From assembly GCA_959347315.1 (NCBI GenBank), contig OY365806.1, positions 38,033,439 through 38,097,438 on the forward strand: DNA of 64,000 bases, written 5' to 3'. The DNA comes from Bimastos eiseni (taxonomy: Eukaryota > Annelida > Clitellata > Crassiclitellata > Lumbricidae). The position numbers and the translations under genes were made by a program. Positions 12,901-23,300 of this stretch are shown here, piece after piece. The number at the start of each line of letters is the position of its first letter. Position 1 is the stretch's first letter. The notes beneath the pieces were generated by a model. It ran no database searches. It was given only the letters and a program-made list of their open reading frames with translations, and had not been told where the DNA came from.

Positions 12901-15300
12901 GCATGTGGAGGAGGAAGGAAGAAAAGAGGGCACCCAAGGAGAAAATGGATGGATGTGATACATCAAAAAACTGAAATGAGCCTGGAGGAATTAAGAGATG
13001 CAACTTCGGACAGAAAAAACTGGAGAGGATTGGTCATGGCGATCGCTAGATTTCCAAGAAATAACAGCACAAGGTGCAGGTGACACACTCATACAGTAAC
13101 ATCATATAATATATATATATATATATATAGTATATAAACAAGGAAGAAATGGATGGATAAAATACATGAAAAAACCGGAATGAATCTGGCAGAATTAAGA
13201 TTCATGACATCGGATAGAAAGCAATGGAGGATGTTCATCATGACGGTCGCTAAAGTTAAAAGAACTGACAGCACAAAGTGACATAAATAAAATATATTAA
13301 TTGGCACAAACTGCACATTACATTATGGTACTTACCTTTGCTTGTTCCATCAATCGGAGGCCTTCATTTGGCTTTGTGGCTATGTATGTTCCAGTGGAAC
13401 TATCATCACCCATGTAGATATCATTGTTGATACTCTTACCATAACTCAACATTTTCACAACTGCTTGTTGCTTAATCACGGCAGGTAATCTGTGATGATA
13501 CAAAAAACTTCATCAAAACACAATATTCAATCAAAATTAGTCTAGTCATATAAGTGCCTTACAAATTAACCCTGCAATTAATTTGATAGAGACAAAAGAG
13601 CAGTCCCACAAGTTAACCTCAAGAAGCAGTCAATTGCAAAAGAGAAGAGTTAGCAACTTCTTTTTCTTAGCCTCAGCATATGAGGGTGCGTAGCTAACCT
13701 TCTCCCTATGAGTCCAATATTACTATTCATAGTGTGAAGTCTGAAAATCTGTTTAAACAATAAGTGGCAGGTACTCAGTAGAATTCAGTAATTGGACAGA
13801 CTATCTTAACATATTCTGTCAAGGGCGATTCAAATACTGATCTTTAGGTTGAAAATATCAATATACTAACAACTTAACTCTTCTACATCCATACATAAAG
13901 TGTAATCTGTAAAATTAAACTCAAAATCTATGCTCAGTGTGAAAATATAGAATCTCAGAACAATTTAAATCAAAACCTACATAATGAATATATACCATAC
14001 TTTCTAAAGAACTTGTAGCAAACTACACAAAATTCTCAATAGTCCAAAGTCTAATTTTAATACATGCATCTGCTATACTATACTATACAACATTCAGACA
14101 ATTCATAAAGGAGTCAGAGGTTCAGGAAAATCAGAACATGTAACAAATATCTGTGAAAACAGTAGGCATACAGTACCTCTGACCATAGCTCCAACCAGTA
14201 CCTCAGACAAAATCATACACTTAAACTTCAGAGAATTAAACCTTCACAATATATATACTTAGAACTGCAAAATGTCTGTTTCCAATTACGTAATATATTT
14301 CAAGCTCAGTAACAACTATTTCAATTTGGGGTGGAACAATAAAGTGATTTTCTCTTTTGCAAATAAATTGAAAGCATCAAAAAATTAACCAGCTATAAAC
14401 CATTCCAAATTACCAGCCAACAAGAATTCTTGTTCTCATTGAACAGTGGTAATTCCTGCTGCAAGAAATTCCTTGTGAAACAACTATTAATAGTTCATTG
14501 AACTTTAGTCAATCCTTAGCCAGGGAAAAATCCTAGTCATTAAATTACCACGAGTTTCAACATTTGCTAAAAAAAAAGTGATGGTAAATTCCAAACAAAA
14601 TAACTAATAATAGTAACAACGCATTACGTAATAACCAAAATTAGCTATTATTTTAATCAAAATTAACAATTGCCACTTTAACACCTTTAGACCATTGGCC
14701 TTTTGTTTCACATAATAGATTCTAACCAAAGTATTAATTAAAATCAAAGCGTAAAAACTAGGAGTGAGATATGGCCGAAATCGTCTTCTACTCAATCCAC
14801 CACAGCCATTTTGCTTCAAAACGTAAAACCCTCCCACTATAATAAATAGGACTAAATGAAAACTAAAACCCGACTAATCACATTCCACTAATAATCCATG
14901 GTCATTATAGAAATAAAATTAATATTGTGTCAAATTGAACCACTGGCCATTACGAAAATACAACCTTCAACAACAACAAAACTTAGCCGACAAGGCCCGA
15001 CATTGCATAAGAAATAAGCAAGAAGGAAATACATCAATATCTTAAAGAGTTTTCGATTTTTATTACATACCAAGTAGCTTAATATTGAGTTCACGCAGAT
15101 CTAATCGTTCATTCGAATAAATTACCGAAACAAGAGACCTTATTATTTCAATTAAACCGTAGTTGTGCTTGTAACGACAAGCGACTGCACCAAAACACTG
15201 CAAGACATAGCGGACCAGTAACGCCAGAAAATATATTTCATTAGGTAGAGTCGGCACCGATTCAGGTCATTGCCACCTCGCAGTCGCAGTTGACAAATTC
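139..15300 (-). CDS. Unrecognised gene, 719-residue model in nine coding exons
   Basis: Coding segments in transcript order: 13452-13336, 9842-9800, 9108-9028, 8665-8519, 8044-7887, 6754-6187, 3836-3667, 1462-728, 279-139. They sum to 2,160 bases with matching phases at every junction. I do not recognise the family. The N-terminal 180 residues look globular and carry the motif RPDDWPENIPFVDPNN near residues 137-152, followed by a Lys-rich stretch. Residues about 185-370 and 430-670 are Ser/Pro/Gln-rich with acidic patches, including DELPLFISDDELTEIL and YVSDEDDE, so probably disordered. Residues about 375-425 are helical and charged. No signal peptide or membrane segment is evident. Two donors are weak (after 7887 and after 3667); the transcript could instead end at the in-frame stop at 3628. 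The 5' exon near 15.07-15.3 kb appears untranslated. Function unknown. Confidence 0.6.
728..1462 (-). CDS. Minus-strand gene, coding exon 8, disordered acidic and Ser/Pro-rich
   Basis: Acceptor TTTTTCAG, donor AAC|GTATGT; exactly 245 codons, phase 0 at both ends. It contains acidic-hydrophobic DELPLFISDDELTEIL, a long Ser/Pro/Gln-rich stretch, then basic TKRASGRPGGKR followed by YVSDEDDEPGN. The basic-then-acidic end could suit a nuclear protein; that is inference. Confidence 0.6.
1599..1928. mobile_element. piggyBac-like MITE, TTAA flanks
   Basis: TTAA at 1595-1598 and 1929-1932 encloses CCCATTAACC and GGTAAAAGGG, an 8/10 inverted repeat. An internal direct repeat (CATACCTCATCAAACAAAAA at about 1668 and 1839) lies inside. 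No coding capacity. TTAA duplication with CCC ends is the piggyBac signature. Confidence 0.6.
2345..2397. repeat. (AT)n(GT)n microsatellite
   Basis: A perfect AT run passing into GT, followed by a CA run at 2420-2437. Confidence 0.95.
2856..2991 (+). mobile_element. 3'-end fragment of the same LINE family
   Basis: It repeats the last ~135 bases of the 10.5-13.1 kb LINE, from the ATGGATGGA block through ATGAACCTGGAGGAATTAAG to ACAGCACAAGGTGA. A typical 5'-truncated insertion, in an intron of the minus-strand gene. Confidence 0.8.
3667..3836 (-). CDS. Minus-strand gene, coding exon 7
   Basis: Acceptor TTATGCAG. It encodes HLKNFLVSVMDDNAKLKQLE, then KWHQLEKFIDSAKFQPLCNH, a helical charged segment. 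The donor AAA|GTCGAC is weak and was chosen because it restores phase 0 for the exon at 1462. The frame otherwise stays open to a stop at 3628, an alternative 3' end. Confidence 0.5.
3965..4090. repeat. Interspersed repeat tail of ATTTATATAGCGCC type
   Basis: ATTTATATAGCGCCTCTCAC and ACCAATCAGAGGCGCCTCCA resemble a common animal SINE-like 3' segment. Weaker relatives occur at about 9,600, 23,585, 28,797 and 33,890. Confidence 0.4.
4527..5516. mobile_element. ~990-bp MITE with AGGGGTCA inverted ends and a central perfect palindrome
   Basis: The left end AGGGGTCACTGTATAATCAC is matched by AGGGGTCAGTGCATAATTAC read inward from the right end. Both subterminal parts are C-rich (CCCACC runs next to ATAACGTTT). 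Flanks are TACAT on each side but lie in a TACA microsatellite, so the duplication is ambiguous. The centre holds a 71-bp palindrome. No transposase. Its end design resembles the 51-64 kb element. Confidence 0.6.
4835..4905. repeat. Perfect 33-bp inverted repeat with 5-bp loop
   Basis: Arms 4835-4867 and 4873-4905 are exact reverse complements with loop ACCAC. It would form a hairpin in single-stranded DNA or RNA. Confidence 0.95.
5527..5992. mobile_element. MITE with TATATACTCGACTAAAAGTCGA-type ends
   Basis: The left end ACCGTATATACTCAACTAAA and the right end, ending CGAGTATATACAGT, are inverted copies. It contains several AAGTCGA repeats and two copies of ATATCTGCTGTCTTTCGGC (5670, 5789). 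Flanked by TACATAC microsatellite. Non-coding; superfamily not assigned. Confidence 0.55.
6187..6754 (-). CDS. Minus-strand gene, coding exon 6, Ser-rich and acidic
   Basis: Acceptor ATTTACAG, donor CATG|GTAAGC. 189 codons, low in hydrophobic blocks. It begins KMRSSEPSDPFLLHANDP, contains many Ser/Asp/Glu/Gln, and ends with a basic helical stretch KLGYMKTKKIVSDVTQDQLE. Probably mostly disordered. Confidence 0.65.
6936..6993. repeat. (AT)n microsatellite, ~58 bp
   Basis: Uninterrupted AT dinucleotides in an intron of the minus-strand gene. Confidence 0.95.
7547..7856. mobile_element. hAT MITE, CAGGACTGTACC ends
   Basis: TIRs CAGGACTGTACC and GGTACAGCCCTA; flanking 8-mers ATTACAAG and GTTACAAG (7/8). 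310 bp, non-coding. It lies about 22 bases beyond the donor of the minus-strand exon ending at 7887. Confidence 0.75.
7887..8044 (-). CDS. Minus-strand gene, coding exon 5, WP..IPFVDPNN motif
   Basis: Acceptor CTCTAG. It encodes KGLWERRPDDWPENIPFVD, then PNNRLKDVGEKKNVKPKKEL and LGQMLTYLVDRYI. The Trp-Pro/Pro-Phe/Asp-Pro-Asn-Asn cluster is the most conserved-looking part of the protein. The donor ATA|GTTGGT is weak but is the only one here giving the phase 0 needed next. Confidence 0.6.
8519..8665 (-). CDS. Minus-strand gene, coding exon 4
   Basis: Acceptor TTCATAG, donor AAAG|GTGGGT. It encodes EEASKQEQLEAFLKKHKTF through MEVYVEIHGQYTKK, phase 1 at both ends. It joins directly to the exon at 8044. 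Confidence 0.65.
9028..9108 (-). CDS. Minus-strand gene, coding exon 3
   Basis: Acceptor TGTACAG, donor G|GTAAGT. It encodes DTGAPLSNATVEKVKKVISS and then TKQKPVG, a basic helical-looking segment, with phase 1 at both ends. Confidence 0.6.
9800..9842 (-). CDS. Minus-strand gene, coding exon 2 (43 bp)
   Basis: A short exon encoding IEQKLESGKTVLVI, between acceptor CTTTCAG and donor G|GTAAGG. It enters in phase 0 and leaves in phase 1, matching its neighbours. A LINE and a hAT MITE lie in the intron on its 5' side. Confidence 0.6.
9949..10101. mobile_element. Short hAT MITE, CAGGGGCGTC ends, perfect 8-bp TSD
   Basis: TIRs CAGGGGCGTCAATCCCC and GGACGCCTCTG. CTAAACTC is duplicated exactly at 9941-9948 and 10102-10109. 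153 bp. An open frame through it is incidental. Same family as 41,642-41,799. Confidence 0.85.
10472..13083 (+). mobile_element. Degraded non-LTR retrotransposon (LINE), endonuclease plus reverse transcriptase
   Basis: 5'-truncated within the apurinic-type endonuclease: APTSTAPEEEHESFYTE and MIIGDFNAKVG (10,554-10,680), NQIDYILIN, THHELL. Reverse transcriptase follows: APGQDGIPIELI, FIPLFKKGD, NQAGFRKSQGTRDHIA, IDYSKAFYCINH (Asp of the usual AFD replaced by Tyr), a stop in GVR*GCILSP, then LRYADDTTLLA (YADD catalytic box, about 12,305). The C-terminal part has VLYGCETWTM and GFFGHVMQ, ending with EELRDATSDRKNWRGL. At least four frameshifts or stops make it inactive. It lies in an intron of the opposite-strand gene. 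The clade was not determined. Confidence 0.9.
13141..13282 (+). mobile_element. Second LINE 3'-end fragment, just behind the long copy
   Basis: It has the same 3' terminal segment (AAATGGATGGATAAAATACA to ACAGCACAAAGTGA). It is separated from the long copy by about 55 bases including an AT repeat, so it is a tandem tail duplication or an independent insertion. Confidence 0.75.
13336..13489 (-). CDS. Minus-strand gene, first coding exon
   Basis: Acceptor CACAG before 13489 and strong donor AAG|GTAAGT after 13336. The first in-frame ATG is at 13452-13450. It encodes LSYGKSINNDIYMGDDSSTG and onward to MEQAK, ending in phase 0. Confidence 0.6.
15072..15300 (-). other. Probable 5' untranslated exon of the minus-strand gene
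   Basis: A strong donor (G|GTATGT, exon end near 15071) faces the next exon at 13489. An open frame runs through this segment but its phase does not match that exon. Joining here creates an in-frame TGA at the junction, so the first usable ATG is in the next exon (13452). The 5' limit is not defined. Alternatively an unseen coding exon lies between 13.5 and 15 kb. Confidence 0.4.
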
Positions 15301-17074
15301 AAATGCGCGAACGCCGCGAAGAGATGGAACGTTGTGTACGATCAAAGTAACCTTACTTCTACAAAATAGAAAACCAAACATTTTGACTTTATAGGATTTG
15401 TAGGTTTCTTTATTGCAAAACCTATAAAAACTAGGTTTTTTAATAGATTGCTACATACAACACAATGCACTGTAATTTATATCGCGCCTTACTAAACATA
15501 GTCTTACTTAAAGGATCGGTTGTCGTTGCATCGATCTCTGGTGTCCATGCGCACTTCTGAACTGTGTTATTAATATATATTCATGGGGATCCAAAGTTGA
15601 GGAAATTGAGGTAGACGAATATTGCAGCAGTCAAACTTTGATTGGACGAGACAGCAAATAAGTTGGAGTACTGTAGGTAGGCTCGTTATTCCGAAATTTG
15701 ATATCGCTCTTCTTCCAACATTGCTTGCTCAGAAGTGCACACGGCACAACTGCAGTTGTACGTCTCATATATAGGTCATACTGCAGAGAAATTGTGCACG
15801 AAGGACTTGCTCAAGGTCCCTACACAGTTATTCCCCGGACGAGGGTCAAACCCGCTCAATCAACGCGCCCTGAGCACGCTCTATAACCATAACCAATCGG
15901 CCACTGTGGCGGGTCGGATAGGACTACTGCAGATCAAAAACGAGTTTTTATGACTCTATCGGTATACATAAGTGCTATAATGTGCACATTCTTGATAGTA
16001 CCTTTTGTAATCCGCATTATTATCTCTTCTAAATCTGGCGCACACTTGGTCAAAACATTTTCGTGACCTCCTCCGATTCTGACCACTATATATAGTTAGG
16101 CCTACTTACAAGATCTTTAAACCAGCTTCCACTATCGCGACCTCCGTTGCTCACCAAAAGGGCTGTCACTCCCCATTTCCCCTACCTTAAATCCACCCAA
16201 ATAATTGAGCACCGATCATTTGAAATCCATTGCAACCAATTAACAATATAGCACTTATAAGCTACCCGGCCACCGGCCACCACTGCTCGACAGTGCCGAC
16301 ATCAACCCATGCAACGACCTCATTGCAACCATGCAAGGACTAATAATAACACTCGACGGTAGATGTCATTTAGGTCGATAAGAATTGGAAGGTGGATAAT
16401 CAGATATTATACGAGGCAAAGTAGAAATTCTACAAGAGATTGATCCCTTTTATTTTGAGTGGAATGCTATAGGAACCCGCAGCTGAGGCTGATGATACAG
16501 TCAGTAAGTAAGAATATTCGGAGAGCGAGTGGCATTGAGGCCGAAGGAACAGGGAATCCGCGTAGTTTGGACGATCTAGCGGAGTCGTAGGACCTGCGTG
16601 TTGGACATGCAGAGTCCAGACCAATATGTTGATGTTGATAATGGCAATGCTGACTGCACATTCTCTCATCTCGTCAAGATTATATTTATTATTTACAATT
16701 ATTTGTAAAACTGCACTGTTTGTTCTTTTTTGCATTATCCCTTCCTAAATACTTTCACTTTATCCCTTTTAAAACACCTTAAAATTGATTCAAATGTCTT
16801 TTAATATGATTAAGTGTTCATAGTGTTGATCATGAAAATTAATACTGGTGCTAAAATAGTCGGACTGACTATTTAATTTTATTTATTTCTAATAAATATT
16901 GGTCATCTGTGACAATTTTGGAATGTTTAATGTCGCAATGTTTAAGATGAAAACATGTTGTTATGGATTAACTTTAATTAATCACTTGAGTTTGGTTGGT
17001 TTTATTAAACGACCTAATTGCTGTGCATGTCGTAAAAAGTTCTTAGTTAGTAATAGTTAACAACAAACCGAAAT
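15301..17074. promoter_or_regulatory. Divergent intergenic region between the two genes
   Basis: It separates the 5' ends of the minus-strand gene and N4BP2. A tRNA-derived SINE sits at about 15.71-15.93 kb. I see no clear TATA box, CpG island or other gene. The promoters are inferred from position only. Confidence 0.35.
15712..15930 (-). mobile_element. tRNA-derived SINE
   Basis: On the minus strand, TGGCCGATTGGTTA resembles a Pol III A box and GCGGGTTTGACCCTCGTC a B box, about 50 bases apart, followed by a conserved body ending at GTGCACTTCTGAGCAA. A second copy with the same body lies at 38.6-38.8 kb, so it is a repeat and not a tRNA gene. Confidence 0.7.
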
Positions 17075-17327
17075 ATGAAGAAAAATCGAAGCGATCGGGG
17101 AAAACCGCATGTGATATCAGGCCATGCAGGTTTTAAAGAAGGTCCAGACGCGGAATATGTGGGCGAAGGCAATGCTGCTACTCTTGACAGTTGGGTTATT
17201 GCGGCGGTCAGCGATCATTCTGATCAGAAAAAGCGAGATCAAACATTCCATCGCTTGCAGGAAATTTTTCGAGGCCGGGTGGATGATGAAATCGTATATG
17301 CGGTGCTTGCTGAATGCGAATGGCAAG
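17075..17327 (+). CDS. N4BP2: N4BP2 exon 1, first half of CUE domain
   Basis: Starts at ATG 17075 (A at -3) after an in-frame TAG at 17054-17056. Donor CAAG|GTATCG. The end LQEIFRGRVDDEIVYAVLAE is the first two-thirds of a CUE fold; the next exon supplies the last helix. Confidence 0.85.
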
Positions 17328-20300
17328 GTATCGTCGCGTAGCATATTAGTTTTTAGCATCATGCTTCTGCGGCCGAATATTCAGCCATTCTTCGGCGGAA
17401 GGTTTTTAGAACGCTTGGAGCCTCTCAGCGCATGGAATGATCACTCCTGCGACCGATGGTTCTTCGTTTATGTCTAAACACGTCCTTAAACGACCCTCAC
17501 GACGTCTAACCTGACCCTAACAGACTATCACGATGCCCAACCTGACCCTAATCGACCTTCATAAACGCATGTTAAAACGAGTAGGTGTTTTTAACAATGC
17601 GCATGCGCCGAAGGTCTTCACCCATTAAATTTTTTACGTGTTCGGCCGCAGAAGATGTATTGTTTTAGAATATACATGAAAATAAAAGGCACCATTAACC
17701 GTAATCCTCACCCTTACATATCATCACAATGCCTAACCTTATCCAAATCGACCCTCACAACGCATTAGAGCTGTACCGATATCACTTTTTGCCGATGCCG
17801 ATTATTGCCGATTATTCATTTGCCGATACCTGATTATTTAGCCGATTAGTTTGCTGATTATTTTGCCGATTATTTCAATGTGTTTTCCAAGATGTCCGGT
17901 TAGGCACACCGCCCGCCGTCGAACTGTGCCCAGGGTAATATAAAGGCCAAGGAACGGCTGGCCTATTCACAGGCACCCATCCAGTCTCAGCCTCTTAGGC
18001 GACTTAAATGTTTCGGGGAGATCTGATTGGCATCTAGCATGTATTCATTTGGTATTGCCTCCACGATGTACATTCATCGGTTTCTCTGTTCAGTCGGCCA
18101 GCTGTTCCTTGGCTTGAATTGGCCAGCCATTCCTTGGCCCATAAGCAGGCACTATGACTCACTCTGCACTGGTCTGAAGAAGCCATTGGCTCGACGACAC
18201 GATGTGGGAATGGAACAAAATCCAGTCCTTCACAGACCCAGATGTTGCTGTCGTCATTTTGCATTAATAGACTGAAAATAATATTATAAAATTAAAAAAA
18301 TAATTTTTAATATCGGCACCGATTAATCTGTACAGCTCTTCAATGCATATTAAGAGAGTACATGTGCTGAAGGTTGCATTTATATTGCAGCCAATTTTTT
18401 GCAGCATAAGATGCATAGCTAGGGTTAGCAATTCTTGGAAACCAAATTTTGCAACTGATGCCGATGAAATGGAGCATGACTACCTGCCAGTGACTTCCCA
18501 TGATGCAATTCACTGGGAACCGTATAGTAATGGATAACACACTGGAAAGAGTTGTAGGAAGTGAGATCAGTTCCTACTGCCCCATGAGGTAGACTGTCCT
18601 TCCATTCGCTAGGTGGTGTCATTGTTTGAATTAGATGTAGGACATGATGGACATGTTGCATTGCTGCCATGCTTGCTGTTGAATTTTAACTCCTGTAATA
18701 CCTTGTGATCATACTATACTTGTAATCACACTACCAGTTTGAATTTATTATACTAATTATTAGTAAGAAAAGTAATCATGAACATGCCTTATTTATGAAG
18801 TAAATGTTTTTGAAATTTACGATGTTTGCTATATTTAACAAGAAATAGAAATAGAATTTTTATTATGGTTTATTTAATTTATATATTACGCTGGCAATGG
18901 TTTTGTGCTATACGGTGAATTGGTTTTAACACTATGCAGCACTTGGTGTGTTGTGACCATTTATTTCTGACTGCAAATGTCCATTAATCAGTTCTGTACC
19001 GAATGAGTGTTTTAAGGATTGTGTATATATTATGGTTATATTTTTTTGTGCCCTCTGGCTTGCACAATTGGATAAGATTTCTTGATGTTATCTTTTTGTT
19101 CAGATTTGCAGCGCGTTTTTATAACAAACCTATAGAGTTGTTTCTTAAGATGGATCAAGCTGAAGAATTCTTATTTTCAGAGGGAAATTGCTTCAATCAA
19201 ACAATCAAGCATAAATACTTGATATAGCCAGGCCCAACCTTAGATTGTTTTGTGTAGATTGTGTTATAGGCAAGGACCAAAAATGCTGCACCTGTAAAAT
19301 TTTTTACGGCAGTGATGTCTACTGCATCTGACTATCTTGTTTACAAAATCGCATTTAAATATTCATATGATAAAGTTGAACTAGAGCTTGGTAACATGTG
19401 ACTATGAATTTGAATAGACATATAATGAAATCCTTTTAAGAATTTAATGTCAGGTGAAAACTGTTGCTCTCACAAAGTTAAAAAAGGTTAATTTTTTTTA
19501 TTTAGCCTGAATTTGCCGCCTTTGGAAAACTGCCGCTCTGGGCAGCCGCCTGTATCGCCTATACCTAACACTGGGCCTGGATATAGTGCCTCTTCAAGAT
19601 ATCTGCTCAGAGTTTCAGGTGAACAGTCCTATGCATGAGAATGATCAGAGTGCCTTCACATTTTCTGCATTGGATAATCAAATCTCCAAGGACCACATAT
19701 AACACAGTGTGTATTGACCTGACTAGGTCAATACAGGAATTAAAGGATACATCTTCGGCGGCCGAAAATTCGGTCCAAAAAGAAGCAAAAATTTTACTTC
19801 TATGGCCGAACCCATACAAAATTTAGCGTGTGAAGACCTTTGGGCATGCACTACCATTGGCGCATGCGCACTGTTAAAAACACCTCAAATTTATAATTAT
19901 GCGTCGTGAGGGTCATTTAGGGTTAGATTAAGCATCGTGAGGGTCGATTAGGGTTTGGTTAGGCATCGTGAGGGTTGGTCATTGTGAGGATTAGTGTCAT
20001 TTTTATACACAAACAAATAACTTTTGGCCACAGAAGTAATTTTGTGTGTGTTTTTAGTCCAATTTTTTGGCGGCAGAAGCTCCACGCGGAATTAAAATAC
20101 TCTTTGATGTATGTGAAGGCAAGCCATCTATCGACTTTCCCTTTAGGAGAATCTGAATTTAATTTTCGCCTGTCAATGCTAATGCTGTCTAATCCTATAA
20201 TTCAAAATATGTGAAAATTTGGGTACATTGCCTCTGACCCAGGCAGCTCTGTTGATGACAGATTTAAGCTGATGCATTAAAAACGTTTTAAAGGACTGAA

Positions 20301-23300
20301 TTACAATAGTCCAAGTGTGTCATAATGAATTAGAACAAGCTTAACAGTGGTGTCATGCTAAAAGTTAAGCCCAATAGCTTTCTTCTGGGTGGTCACTATT
20401 TACTGTACAGTATGTGAGATGAACTTGAGAAAACCACGGGAAAATGGGTCACTCGGATCTTCTGATTAGCATAATTTCCAATGGCTAGTCGGCCTACTGT
20501 GCCATTTTCTGAATGCTAGATACAGGCTGACTACAATGGAAATTTGCTTAATTTGAAATGATGGGAGATTCATGGAAGGATATGTTTCCATATATGCCTG
20601 TCCAGTCAGGGCTAGTTTTCCTGCAGTTCTGCAGAAATCATTCGGGTAACACAATTATCATTATTGATATTATTATTATTATTGATAATTTGTGACTTCT
20701 ATTACACTGTTGTCTGATGCACAAGGCATCAGCCAATGCTGCAGCAGAAGGGAGCTGTAATCAGGTCAACAATATCCTATCTCATTGATCTTAAGGCAGA
20801 GAGGCAGTCTATGGTAGATAAGCAATCTACATTACTAATCTGATTGCGCTGAGAAATTTGTCACTTGCTACTGTGCTTCGACTTTTTTGCATTTTGTCTT
20901 AAAATTAGTTTTTCATTTGTAGACTGTTAATGAGCTGAAGTTATAATTTGCTGCTGGTTAAGCTTTGACTTAATTGTCGGGAAAACTTTTATTGTTAAGC
21001 AGGAGGTGTGACCTAATTTCAATTTGCCCTTTGATGCTTTTTTTATATTACTTTCTCTTCACTAAAGTCTGTTGAGTTTTAGTGTTCAAGCAATGCTATG
21101 TCGAAGTTGTTCTGAATCCAGAACTTTTACATAGAAGCTCTGAGATGCTTGCCTTTTATCTTACTTCTTTGTCGTCTATTGCACAAAAACTGATTTTGAG
21201 ATGCTAGTAAGACTGCGATTTGTAGGAATACTTGTTTCCTAACAATTATTTACTTGTAGAAAAAGTGTACAGAATGAGTGTAATGAAAGCAACTGTGCTG
21301 TAAAATAAATCAAGTATGATCTTTCAGTTGTAAGTGGCTGGTGAATGTTAAGGATATGCTTACATTAAGTTTTTAAAAATCCTATGCTTCTGGTGATTGC
21401 TCTTGAAACCGATAAGACTTGCTTTGTTTTTTTAGGAGAGGAAGCAATTGAGCAATTGTTGGAGCTTTTTCCAAGCACTGAGGAAACTGCAGTTCTGCCA
21501 GAGAAAAAGCCACAATGCAAGTTCACCCTTCGAGCAGTTGCAGAGTCGTGGCTGAAGAACACGAGCAGCGACAGTGTTCCCGAGCTGACACAGACTAAGA
21601 CTCCGTGTTCAACCTCCTATAATAGCCAGTGGACTCCACTTTCAAAAGGAAATCCTGCATTGGGAAAAACGCTCCCTATTTCTGCTCATCATTCCACTGC
21701 ATACTCTGACTGTGCTAAAGTTTTTAACTCAGGAAATTTGTCAGGCAAAAGGTGTGTTTCTAAACTCAGGGACCAGCAACTAGATGTACCAGACATCTCT
21801 GTTCATAATAAAGCGATCTTATCTCATAGGACGCTAGCTGTGAATGATCCATATAATGTAGCAGCAAACGGTAACTCTTTTTCGCCAAGTAGGCCATGTG
21901 TTTCACAAGAAAATTTTGCTTATGGTCCAATTTTAGAGTCGTTGGTAGACAAAAATGACCTTTACTTTAGTGATGATGACGAGACCTATGCTGATTATAC
22001 GAGTGATACAACAAGGCAGCCAGCAGGGAACATGAATTCAGAGTGGTCGAATATCGTCCAGCCTGACAGCAAAGGAATAAACAAAGGCTGGCCTTCTGAT
22101 TGTTCTGGTTGGGATGTTGGTGCTTCAAGCCCTGTGCATGTAGCCTCACAGGGTTTGTCTGCTGAGCAGGTCAGATATTTGTTATCATCAACACCTTCTT
22201 CAGATCTCAGTAACAAGGACTTCATCGTGCCTCATCTACCTGTACAAGTTCGTAGTTCACCGACTGAATTAAGATCAATGCGTCTCAGGTCACCAGTCTG
22301 CAGTCCCCAAAAAGTGGATGCAATACAGGCAATGCCGCAGAGCATGTTCACTCCACGAGCACTCTATAATCCCACTGTTGGGTCAACATCTCCTTATCCA
22401 ACATTTGGCGCACAATCTGAAGGAGGAATCACCAGCGTGACGATTATGTCAACAGAGACGGCCAAGCGTAAGGTTTTTGGGCTTCTTCAGCAGAACTGCA
22501 AGGTGATGATCTTGATGCGAGGCTGTCCAGGAAGTGGCAAAACTACTCTGGCCAGGTTGGTGTTGAAACAAAGGTTGGCCTCAGTGAAATGGATGAAATT
22601 GTATTGTAGTGGCATGATGTACCATTTGTAGTTTAAGAGTGCAAATCTCATTTTGCAATACCAATGAAACATGGGATGCAGTAGTTGAGATTGCAAGAAC
22701 CCGTGTGATATCTGATTCTACAAATAAATAAGTAATGTAAATAAGAATGTTCTTTATTAGACTGTTGGTCAGCAAACACACAATGGCTTACAAGAGGTAT
22801 GAAATAACATAAATTTAAACAATGTCACATAACATTTGCATAATGAGAGTACTCTTGGTAAATGCATCAATTCTAGGTATGTGAGGTCATGTGGCCTGGA
22901 TCACATGTTGTATGGGGTGACCTTAAGGTGAGGGAGAATATCCCAAATATGAAAGCAAGCTGCTCTGTATATAGTTTCTACATGGTCAGAGAAGGACTTT
23001 GTGGTACCAAAAGTTATGCCTAAAACTATAAACTATAGATGTATAACATAATGGGTGCCTTGTATGGCTGCCGACGGTTAAGTTCGACTCCCGTAATAAC
23101 TTGTCATAATTCGTTCATACTATGTGTGTAATCATATGCATTTTGTCAGTTTTCAATTAAGCAAATATTAACTGTGGAACAATAAGCAATGATCCACCTA
23201 ATTGATCAGACCTCACCTTGTCACCTTGTGCTGTCAGGTAGTTGAACTCCAGCACCGTCATGATCAACCCTCTCCATGTCTTTCTGTCCGAAGTCGCGTC

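Noticed and set aside
15712..15930. A functional tRNA gene
   Set aside because: Only A- and B-box-like motifs remain, the cloverleaf does not close, and a second dispersed copy with the same tail exists, so it is a SINE.
19901..19995. TTAGGG-like repeats as an interstitial telomere
   Set aside because: The repeats are 31-bp units inside a TIR-bounded MITE, not hexamer arrays.
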